Source of the DNA: Paracyclopina nana
Taxonomy: Eukaryota > Arthropoda > Copepoda > Cyclopoida > Cyclopettidae
Reading direction: 5' to 3'
NCBI GenBank assembly: GCA_019096065.1
Contig: JAGUCH010000003.1
Coordinates: 10,726,001 to 10,790,000 of the forward strand
DNA: 64,000 bases
Each line of letters opens with the position of its first letter. Position 1 is the stretch's first letter. The notes below the pieces were generated by a model. It did not search any database, was not told the DNA's origin, and saw nothing but the letters and a program-made list of their open reading frames with translations. A program made the translations under genes and the position numbers. Below, piece after piece: positions 17,859-29,200 of this stretch.

Positions 17859-17870
17859 CTTTTATATACA
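17859..17870 (-). promoter_or_regulatory. TATA box of the secreted-peptide gene
   Basis: On the minus strand TGTATATAAAAG lies about 47 bases before the ATG at 17813. This spacing would give a transcription start around 17830 and a very short 5' UTR, as is common for strongly regulated secreted-product genes. Confidence 0.6.
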
Positions 17871-19360
17871 ACAGTTCAAGCCCACTTCAACCCACTCTCT
17901 CTCACAATTGCTGATACGATGATATGATGGGATTACTACAATAAACTGTCACCATGAGAATTAATCCCAACAATTTGTGATGTGTGGTTTTTCTTTTGAT
18001 ATCGCGTCACCACTTTGAGCCTCAAGACAGAACTAAAATAGGGAGAGAGAGCAAGTACGAGCCTTTATAGCACACAGAGAAGCTGTCCACTTTGGCCCGC
18101 GGTGCATAATGAATGCGGCCTTTTTCGGCCTTTGTCGTCGCAGCCGTCACAACTTACGGTGTGAAGTCACATTTTCCTGAACCTGATCTTCATGATTGGC
18201 CATAAAGGTAATTCAGTTCAAATACTACTAAATATAAATGTAGTATAATTTTATTTTCCATGAGATTGCGACTGAACTTGAAAAAATCCAAAGCATTTGC
18301 GTGATCATGAATGGTAGGCATTTGGAGGATCAAGCTTTATGTTTCACACAAGTGGTATTAGTCTTCTGGATTTTTCTGGCAGGCAAGAGGTTTTCTGACT
18401 CAAATACATATGATCCATAATGCGTTCAGGATTTTCGAATGAAGCTCATTTACGTAGGTTTGACGTAGCCACTTGGCCAAAAGTAAAATTACCACTGAAA
18501 ATCTGCAAGGAAAGGCAATGTAGCATCCATTTGCTAATTGTGTCGTGGCTAATCCACAATTTGAGAATGACCAAATATCATGGAATCAGAAATAAGATTC
18601 TTAGTTCTGGAAGCAGATTAGATCTGTATATCTGGTAAAAATAGATGCAAATCAGCGAAAGGCAATCTCCCAAAAGCTGGATATACTGAAGAACCACATG
18701 TTGAAATTAGGAGTGCTGTGATGGAACGAGATCTAGCTCAAGCTGGATAGCTTGAGACAAATTCTAGTGCGAGCCAAAAGCTTGGGATAGCCATAACCAA
18801 ATTCTGGACAGCTTGAAGAAACATTCATTGCTTGGAAGTTTGAAATATCTGTTTCGTTGAGCAAATGAACGGGGAGCTCAGAAAAAAGAAATTTAATTAT
18901 TTATAGGAGTGGGAAATTAAACTAAAATGCAGAAGTATATCTTTCATGCTCTTTCACATCATTAAAAAAGCTTAAATATTTTTGGGATCTCAGAAACCAT
19001 TTTTGGAAAAAATTGGAATTTGAATGGTCTTTTCAAATTCCTTCTTTCCACACTGTGGCAAACTATGATAATAAAACATACTTCATTTTTTTCAAATCTT
19101 ATCACAAAAATCATGCTACGAATGTCGTGCATTTTTGCATATCCCAATAAGTATGAATCTATGCAAATGCCTAATGCATATGCCTAATCTGCTTAAAAGA
19201 GTATATTTAGCTTAAGTTGGGTTCCTTCTAATTGCATGCTTTCCCCTGAGTTTGGTGATCTACTTTAATTATTTAATTGGGTAGAGAATTTCATTATTTC
19301 TCGTACCTACTCAACTTCCAAATCACCTTAAATTGGCCAAGGTGGGACATCAATGCATTA
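17871..19360. other. intergenic region, nothing recognised
   Basis: About 1.5 kb of AT-rich sequence upstream of the peptide gene. It should contain distal control elements of that gene, but I see no coding exon, RNA gene or clear repeat here. Confidence 0.5.
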
Positions 19361-20165
19361 ATTGAAGTTTTGAGCAATGGCTAATTTCCGATCACGGTAG
19401 AGCCAAGGGGTTGACAGATCCTCCGAGGAGGCCACTTTGAGCCTCTTAATAGCTCACAATTTCAGAGTTATGACTTGGTTATTTCACAGCACATTCAGTT
19501 TTGTAATAAAGTCAGAGAGCATGGCTGAGATAAAGAAGGAGGAATAACAAGGCCACCATTTCCTCAAACAGGCTCATAAATATGGCAATTCTGAACTCAT
19601 GATTGCCATCACTAGAGCATGGCGACGAGCACCAGAAATTGGGTTGGTAAGGTCTTGATTTGCGATATGGCTGCATCATTGCCAAGCATTACATGATAAT
19701 TAAAATATCCCAAATTATATTAATAGTTAAATAGACAGCGTGTGGTGCATCACAATAATTTTATTCAACAACACATCAAGTTTTGTTAAATAGCTAATTC
19801 CCAGACCAAGGTAGCGCAGAAGGATCAATGGGTCCTCCGAGGCCACTGTCAGCCTCAAATTAGTTCCTAATTGTAGCTATCACGGCTTGGTTATTTCACA
19901 ACCCATCCAGTTTTGTAATACAGTCGAAGAGCAAGGCTGAGATGAAGAAGGATTATCAAGGCCACCATTTTGCCTCCATCAGGCTCATAAATAGTATGGC
20001 AATTCTGAACTCATGATTGCCATCACTGGAGCATGACGACAAGCCCCAGAAATCGGACTGGTTAGGCCTAGCATGACTTGGTTGTAAACATACAGCGGGC
20101 TGCTCAGAAGAAGTAAATAAATGGGCCAAATCAACTGTAGCGTTGCTGCAATTTCCGTGCCGCAC
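19360..20165 (-). pseudogene. two decayed copies of the cycle last exon
   Basis: Read on the minus strand, 19725-20110 still encodes recognisable pieces of the cycle activation tail (NQSDF, MSLMEA and GLGGPIDPSALPW), followed by the same stop and 3' UTR with AATAAA. 19365-19690 is a more eroded copy. Both share an insertion of about 130 bases between the MSLLEA and GLGGP segments that the functional exon lacks, so one copy derives from the other. No open frame links the parts. Confidence 0.7.
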
Positions 20166-20257
20166 CCTGTATCCTACATGATATAAATCGGTAAATAGAC
20201 AGTGCGTGGCGTATCACAATAATTTTATTCAACAACACATCAAGTTTTGTAAAATAG

Positions 20258-23200
20258 CTAATTCCCAGACCAAGGTAGCGTGGAAGGATCGACGGGTCCT
20301 CCGAGGCCACCGTCAGCCTCCAATAAGCTCATAATGACAGCCATTGTGGCCTCGTCATTGTCCTCACTGGAGTGTGGTGACGAGGCTGCGAAATTGGACT
20401 GGTTAGGCCTCGAATTGCCAGAGCTGTTTGAGCCAAAGCCCAGCATGACTGAGTATGAGTTGGGCCGATTGTTTCCATTGGTCGACCTCCGAAAGAATGA
20501 GCTTGAGCAGGTCAAAGAGTCCATGGAGTCACTCAAGAAAGTGCCACTATCATTGGAGAAATTGTTCGGTAACCCTCCCAATGTGGAAGGACTGACATTT
20601 TGGGAGAGCAGGGCTGACAGTGGACTTGAGCTTTCACCTGCAACAACAATGTCCATCATTAGCATCATTATTAGAAAAAAATCTGAACTAATCTTACTGC
20701 TTGGGCCATTCCGGATCTCCTCAACGATCAGTTTTCCAATTCGGCTAGCTTCCACATGAGAAGTGACGACATCCTGGATGTTCTTGCCAATCCTTGAGGG
20801 TGGCCGAGAAGGCTGCTCAAGGTTGGACGACTCGTTTTCCCCCGTGAAGAAATTCATGTCCGAGGCCACGCTGAAGGTGGACTGGCCAGTGATGAGAGGC
20901 TGGACCTTGTCCGAGGTTTCCGGATTGCACAGCTTGTACTTGGCCACGATGAAGTCGATCTCTTTGTTCCAGGGGTTCTGGAATTGCTTCCAGATCGACT
21001 GGAGGGACACAAAGCGGCCATCTTTGCATCTGAAAGAGCATCCAGATGAGTGCTTTCTAATGCAACTTGATTATCTCTGAGATTACATCCCGCTCATTAC
21101 AAAAGATAAGCTTTCTATGACAAAATTGGTCGAATCTGTCAAAAGTCGAAACTGTCAAAAGTCTATTTTTCAAAGTGCGAATCTGTCAAAAGGCGAAACT
21201 GTTAAGAGACGAAAACTGTTACCTAAATTTGATGGCTGAAACTTTGACCTCCTCCTTGGTCTTTAGAGCTCTTCGATGGCCTTCGACGAGGCCAGCCCCA
21301 CAAAAATTTTTTTTGGCCGGTTTGCCGAAAACCTGTCCTAAATCTCGCGAGGATTTTCATACTATTTCTCATCCGTTTTCGCCATATATGTGCCAACCCT
21401 GACGTAGAAATTTAAGATGACCTGACGATTGATCATCAGATTTACGCCATTTATCTTTGCAGGTTTTCTTGAGATCAAGGACCACGTCTCGTGAGAATGC
21501 ACTTCAGGTGCATTGCAACAAAAACATTGGTATTACGAGAATCTGAGCTGCTTGAATGAGATCTTGGAGCTACAAATGACGAAAAAGACTGCAGCGAAAA
21601 ATGAAAACCTGACACTGGAAAAAATAGTCTTTTTAGGCCTTGCAGCCTTTTTTATGACAGCATGCATATAAATGTAATGGAAATTGTTCGTGAATTAATA
21701 AATATTTGAGATTTATTTGTAATGGCATTGAAATTTTCAATAAATGAATGCTTGTTCTGGTCATAAAATGTCAGTCAGTTCATTTGGATGCACCTTCTTC
21801 TGATGAGGACGTGAGGTACTCTTTGCCCGTGCCTGCAGAGGGGGCAATGGAGGGAGCGGGAGAAGCGCCCGATGTTCCTGCTTGCAATTCCTAAAAAGTA
21901 AGTACAGGTAAAATATGGTCAAGGATGTCATGAGAATGTGGACTTACTGGGGGCAAGATAGTAGGAGAAATTGGGCTTCTTCTCTTTGAGGGGGGAGCAT
22001 TGTATCTATCATATGCTTCTTTGATTGGCCTCTTCCTCTTGGTAGATACGGACGATCCCTATAAGAGAACATGATGTCAAGAAAAGAATTACATTGGCAC
22101 TACTGTTTACATACTTTGGTGTTATCATCATCTTCATTCTCGCTGTCGGTCAACATTTGATTGCTGAGCGATCTTGACACATTCGTCGTCAGGGTCTTGC
22201 CAGACTCAGAGGATGCAGCACTAGTACTGGCGCTGGCAGACTTTCCTTGGCCAGGCCTCTTTGTTGGACTCGATGAAATGTTACCAACAAAAACGTTTGG
22301 CTGATAAGCGGCTCCTTCTGATGAGTACTTTGCCAAAAGGTCATTAATGTTGCCGTTGATCTCCTGGACAACTTCCTGATAAAGCCTTGGCAACTATGCG
22401 AAAATGAAAATGGAGCAGCATTGTAGTCGTCAATTATTTTGCAAGTTTATGACGAGAAACTTACCTCAGGGACATTGGGTACGTTGTCAAACTCCAATTG
22501 AGTGTAGTCCAAGTTGAAGCAATAAGCTGCAGCGCAAATCCGGCGGAGGACCTCCTTTACATCCATTTCTTCCATGACGCAAGATCTCCTGAGGTCATCA
22601 AAGACATTCTCAGGATTCTCGGGGAAGTGTGACTGCTTGAAATTGCCATCATCTTGCTGCTTTTTGGCCTCCTTGAATTGCTGTCGATTGAGAAGGTACT
22701 GCACATGCTCATTAAATGACGCGATGTTGGTCTTGGCCTTGCCGCTCTTCTTGAGGCAGTGCTTGTTAGCCTCGTAATATTTGAAGTCCTCTTCAGCGAC
22801 CGCATGTGCAGCTTCGGCAACTGTGGCAAAGCTGTCGACAGCCAATTGCAAAAACCTGGCCCTGTCCGTTGTGAAGGTCGTAGTGCAACATCCTCTCATG
22901 TCCGTAATATGATCTCGATGGACGTTTGGAGCAAGACTTAGCATTTCCTCGATGACAAGGACCAAAAATTTGTCCACCATATTGTGGAGTCCGTCAGGGA
23001 GAGCCCTCTTGTAGAACAAAAGGTTCTTCACAGAGCTGAAATGATGATAGTAGCATTAACATTCAATATCTCACGAAATAATTGTGCAAAACACTTACTT
23101 CTCTATCTTGCCATAGATCAGGTGAGCTCTTGCTTCTGGCGTGAAAAAGGTGATAATGCAAGTTTTCGCCAGAGCAAAATTAATTCCGGCAAACTGCATT

Positions 23201-26200
23201 TTATGCAGATGCGGGGTTAGAAAGGCACAAAGCTGCTCCTGTACAAAAGGGCTGGCGAAGAAAACATCGCATGCTTTTCCCATCATGTTAAATGGGATGA
23301 GCCTCAACAAGATGTAGCGCCCCCTGCTACTCGTCTGGATCTGGTAAGACAATGACTTCTTTGGCGAGTTCCTAGCAACTTGCTCCGTCACACCGACCAG
23401 CTTAGTGCTCATGCCCTTGATGTCTTTCTTCATCTCCTGTCAAGGTAAGTGAAAGCATATAATAAGCAATGAGCAATTCAATGTTATGGCAATAAACTTA
23501 CGAGAACGTTGGCGAATTTGTTGTCTATTTTCTTGTCCAACTTCTTGTACTTGTCATCGAACTCGTCCTTAACGCTTTGACTTTCGCTCCTGATCAAATC
23601 CTGTAGCTGGCTGAAGAATTTCGTCAGCTCAGCCTTCAAGAAGTTCTGAGTTATGAAGTTGTCATGTGAGCCGACACTCTGGAGAAGAAGCAGATAATGT
23701 TGAAATACTCATTTGAACACAAATCATGAGATACTCACAAAAAGTACATCGTCGGGGCCCAAGGTGGGCTGGGTGCCAACGTCAGCAGGGGCCATGAAAG
23801 TGTAGTTCATTGCATCGTGGTCACTCATGGACACACCAGCTGCTGATGTCTCCGGTGGCGAGTTATTGTTCTTGTCATTACTTGACGAGGAGGAGGCCGA
23901 TGGCGCAACAAAGGTGGCAGACGGATCAGCACTGGTCGATGGCACATGTTGTGCTTCTTCTTGTTGAGCGGCAGTGGTGTCAATGATGCTAGTTTGCGTC
24001 ATGAAAGCCTTGTCAAAAACGTTTACGGTCGAGGTCTCTTGAGATGATCCCGAGACTGACTCACCAGGGGCAGCTTGAGTGCCAAATGTCAGGTCTTGAA
24101 CTGACACAGCTGAAGCCAATGCTTCTACAGCATTAGCAATGTGGGCAGCTTCAGCCTGATCGGCCTCTCTCGCAAGCTTAGCTGCATACTCAAGAGCCTC
24201 AGCAGCCTCTTTGGCGGCCTCCTCTTTAGCAATACGCATTTGTTCAGCCTTTTCTTTTGCGGCCTTAATATCAGCTAATTTTTTATCCAAATCCGCAGCA
24301 ATAATAGCGGCAGCCTCTCGCGAGGACTCTGCAGCAGCTTCAATTCCCTTCTTGGTCCGTGGGCGCAATGACTTTTGAGCGATCCCGATCTCCATGTCGC
24401 TTGCAGGATTATCATCAGTCAATGATGGTTGCTCTGGCTTCTTGCCAAACCTGGTCGAAACCTTGTCCCAGGGAGTAAAGTCGTACTCATGAGTCTCTGG
24501 ATTCTTCTTTTCGTAATGAAATTCGCTCGTCATCTTCTCAAAGAAGTTATCAACCATGTGGGTCCGATAGATTTCCTCTCGCTCCTCATATGGCCACTTG
24601 TTGATCTCATCGTTGAGCAATCGCAATGCTGCCTCCAGCCGGAAAAAAGGGAACTCTGCGAATCGAATGGAATCATTAGCATCGTCAAGTTTTTAATCAG
24701 GTTATTGTGACTTTTACCATCTTCGACTCGGGCGAAGTAGTAAACCGTCTTGGTTTCGCCATCCATCTTCAAATTGACGGGAGTAGTCCATCGCTTCTCC
24801 TCGATCTTCTTCTTGACGTTCAATTTCGTCGCCATCGCTTGAGAAAAGGTGATGTTGTCGTCCAACTCCATGTCAAACGGAACATAGGAGAAGACTGGCT
24901 CTTCCTCAAGGCAGGCGATTACTCCACGGTCATAAATTTGCTTCGTTTTGACACTTTTGCTAGCCATTTCAAGCTCTCGTAATTTTTGCTGATTCACCGT
25001 TGAGAAATTTCTTTAACGAGTGGCGAGTTGGCGGAAAAAATTGAGCGCTTCTAATTTAATTTAATAAGGACAATCTTTGTCAGATTTTTGGCAATGATCT
25101 CACGTAAACCTGGTGAAAATGTAAACAACAACAATGACGCTGCAACTAACAGGAAGCTCATCAAAACGCGTAAAACTGAGAACGATTGAACGTCAGAATA
25201 GCGTCATGTCTTTGTTATTGACCTCATGAGAACCTCACGCTCAATTTGCAGATTAAACATCGATGAGGCTTAAGTGGATTACTGAGCAGAAAGTAACTTC
25301 CGGCCTCAATAAAAAAGTTGCCATCAACGCAATCGGAACGGTTTGAAGGAGATTTGAAATTCCAAGAACTTATTGGCCGCATCATGACTTCAAAACGCAA
25401 GAAGAGCAAGCAACCGAAGACGCGATCACAATTCAGCAAGGTTGTGTACAGGAGAACAACTCGAATGCTCCATCGGATCAACAATTCATTGGATTCTGTG
25501 AAATCAACGATCCATGTAGAGGCCAGACGTGTGGATCAAATCTTGCGTGATAATGACAAAGGGTAACTATTGCACATTCATTGGCTCTAACTTGCCTCCT
25601 ACTCAAGCGCGTTTGTTGTCATTTGCAGTGATCACGATGAACCAGTCGTCAATTTGTTTCGACAAGAAGGCGAGATACATGCGATGCAGACTGAAATTAC
25701 GAATGCCCTGCAAACATTCATGCTGACTGACTCCAGCAGCGAGAGTGATGTTGATGTGACAGCTCCTGTCCCCGCTTCACTTCGTCGAAGCCGAATTACC
25801 GAGGCTTCATCTCGCGCAATCCTCGCATCTGATTCTGACGAGGCTGCTGAGCCACAGCCAAGCACCAGTCAAGGAGCTGGAATGCAATTAACGCCATTAG
25901 GAGCATCTCAAGGATGTACGCAAGGAGCACGAGAGCGTCGCCAAGTTGTCATCGGGTCATCGCAAGATCCTGTACGTCGTTTGCCTCTGGCAGCAAAAAG
26001 GCGTGCTGAACGGTCAGCCAAGAGAGTCCTTGAGGCTTCAGTTGCTGTGATTCCTGACACTGAAGGAATCACATTTGATGGCAAGTTGTTGCTTCCTGAC
26101 AATGACCGTGTCAAAACTGTCATTGATGATGACGAAGAGTTCTCGTCAGGAGATCCTCCTGGTTATGACTATAACTTGCCGTCATCTGAAGTGGACTCAG

Positions 26201-29200
26201 CAGATGAAACATACCTCGAACCTTTGGATGAAGAGGAGTTGTCTGATGAAGAGGACACTCAGATGGAAGCTGTCGCTGTCAACCAAATGACTATGGCTGG
26301 GCCCAATGGGGACAGACCTGAAACTCAAGGAATGCTGGCTGACAATGAGGACAGTGATGATGACGTTGCCATTGTTCGCAACAGGAACTGGCAAGAACCA
26401 AATGATGACGTTGGACCTGGTGAAGCTCTACCACCTGAGGAACTGGAAGTGGATGGGAGCTTAGATGCTACTGGAGCTTTGCGACTTAACTACAAGACTT
26501 TTAGGGCTATTTCTCGTCGCACTTCTCATCTCTCCATTCCTGAAAGGAACAAAATATTGTTTGACTTATTTGATTCAATTGCCATTCGTACATGTACTTC
26601 AGACAAGGCTGTGCAGCTGTTCTATGATCTGACCAGAGCCCAAAATGAGATGAGTTCTCGTGATATGCCTCACATCGATAAGTACAAACGAGAGGCTGAT
26701 GAGAAAGCACCAAAAGTACTGATGGACTACGAAATCAAGAACCTGACAACTGGAGAAGTCATCAAATTGAAAGGTGAAAAAAAGTTCCCTCAAAAAGCTT
26801 ATCCTCGCAAGAACTTTAAGAGAATTAGTGAGTACGCCTACTGCACCATTGCCGACATCTATGAGCATGCTAAGGCCAACCATGAAGCTGGAACGAAACT
26901 CTCACGTAGCATCATCATGTTTGTTGATGGACTGCCGTGGTCGAAGTCTGGATCTTACAAGCTTGATGTCATTTCGATTAAGATTCCACCTTGCAATGAG
27001 GTCTTCACAATGGGCATGCACATTTATGCAAAGGAGAGCTGCCTCGATATTAATACGATTGTAGAAATGATCATTCAAAGTTTTGGCGAGAACGACTTCA
27101 AAATTGGGCGAGTTGTTGGTGATGCGCCCGTTCGAGCTGAGCTAGCAGGGATTAAAAGTCACTCTGGAATGTACTCCTGCCTCTTTTGTGTTGCCAAAGG
27201 GCAAAATTATCAGCATCGACAGGTTTTCGGGCCCGAGACTAAGGCAGCCAGACTCAGAACTGATTTCTGGTACAAAGAAATGGCCAAGAGGATTCAGCGT
27301 GACGATATCGCCAGCTTCTCACCAGATGAGCTTTTTGGGATGAAAGCAGCCACTCCATTGGTGCTCCTTGATGGTTTCAGCGTCATCAAAGACTTGTGCT
27401 TGGAACCAATGCACAATATCAGTGGTTGTGCTAAGCAGCTCATTCGTTCAATGATGGGATTCTCTGAAAAGTATAAGTCGAAAAAGCACACTATCGTCCA
27501 AATGGGCTTGCTACACAAGTTCGATGCAAGATGGCAAGACATTGCTCTTCCTCGCGAGTTCAATAGGAGAACGAGAACAATGAATGACAACTTTGTCCAG
27601 TACAAGACGCAAGAGATCATGTCTATTGTTGTGTGCGGCTTCTTAGCTTTTGGCGAAGCTTTCTCAGGAGAACTGTACACTGGCTACGTTGAAACTTGGT
27701 ATACCTTTTGCTACATTGTGCGAGCTTGCCTCTTTGACGATGACATGTTCCAATGGATTGACAGTCGCTGCAGCATCATCGAGCTGCAGTGCAATTTCTA
27801 TGAAATTTTTCATGACAACTTTGGGCTGGTCAATTGCTCGTGGAATATCCACACCTTTTTCCACCTCCACATCGCTCGCCAGCTTCATCGACTGCCACAG
27901 ATAAGCGCACTTGGATTCGAAGGTGACCTCAGCCATGTCAAGAGAAACCTAAAACCTGGAACACGGTCAGTGCCAAAGCAAATTATGCGTAAGGTTTTCA
28001 AGAGGAGCAATAAGATTCACTCATGCGAGAACCGAGTAACATTCAGCACTGTGGAGATCTCTCGTCACTGCGATGACATTGTTTATACCAAGAATCGACA
28101 GTTCTTCCGCATCTCGCATGTTACTGGCGAGAACTACATTGGAAAGCACTTCATGACTGAATGCTTCGCCACCCCTCAAGCCCCAGACCTGAATTGGTCA
28201 TTGATTGGCGTTTTCAAATGGGTTGGTGTAGATCACGAATCAGAAGTGGTGATTCCAAAACGTGATTGCATTGCCAAAGGCATTGTCGACGAAAAGTATT
28301 TGATTGCTGTCCCATTTGACTCATTCTTCACTTGAAAAGTTTGACAGCGGTGACCTGACAACATTGTGATTTTGTCCTTTTCTCAAGAGGACAAGCCTTG
28401 ATTTTTTTGCCACTAAGGCCCGATGAATCGTAATCAGTATAAAACTATATATAGTTTGCAGCCTCAGTCACTACAATAAACGATATGTAATAACGAACTT
28501 TATTGTCATAACCACTTGTCAGATCAAATCATAGCTATTTTCGTGCCCCATACATCTGGTAGTAAGCTCCATAGCTGAAATTAGTACTTTTTGGCTTTGA
28601 TCTGGGATGTTTTAAAGCAGTGTCAGGTTGAGGTTCTCATCACGTTTATGCCAGATAATTGGTTGAAATCGTCACCTAAAAAAATTTAAGAATCATCATG
28701 AGAAAATCTTGGAATATACTATTTCTTCTCAGCATTTTTCTTAAATTGCAATGTCAAAAAATTCTCGTGAGAACCTGAAGCTAAAACTGACAACCAAATT
28801 TTTGTCAGGTCAACATTGTGAGAATCTCGTGTACTAAATCAACAGGATATCAACACTTTTCTAACTGAACGAAACCCTCATGCTTGATGGTGAGAACCTG
28901 AGTTAGAAAAAGGAAAGATTTTTTTGTGGGGAGGGATGTCATCGTACAAGATGTGCTCATACACGCTGGAGCCCTGGAGCTCCTGGGGCAGGTATCCCAG
29001 GATAGGCGTGGCTTTGGGGCAAATAAAAGCAAACATGCCATCAATACTGTGCCTGGCACTGAACTCTACTCCAGGCACGATTTCCAGGCCTCTGGCAATG
29101 GCGTCATCGATGGGCTTTTCTATGGTGGTCTGGAGCCTGCCAACGGCAACCAGGCAGTCCATGGCCCCAAAAGTGGACATGCTTGGGTCATTCTGGTCTC

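Larger units (their letters stand above)
21296..28931. mobile_element. two-gene CMC (EnSpm/CACTA-like) DNA transposon
   Basis: The 7,636-base element starts CCCCACAAAAATTTT and ends AATTTTTTTGTGGGG. It is flanked by AG on both sides (21294-21295 and 28932-28933), a 2-bp target duplication. It carries a TNP2-type transposase gene (+, 25384-28335) and a divergent eight-exon gene (-, 24967-21780), with about 415 bases between the two starts. Variants of TGAGAACCTGA recur near both ends and in the central spacer (around 21490, 25225, 28631, 28765, 28891), like the subterminal repeats of this superfamily. Both genes are intact, so the copy may be active. The superfamily assignment rests on the transposase; the TIR does not begin CACTA. 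Confidence 0.88.

Noticed and set aside
28878-28931. Continuation of the cycle PAS-B frame to a stop at 28878 as the natural protein end
   Set aside because: These codons lie in the transposon terminal sequence and do not resemble PAS-B; the true continuation is found beyond the other transposon end.
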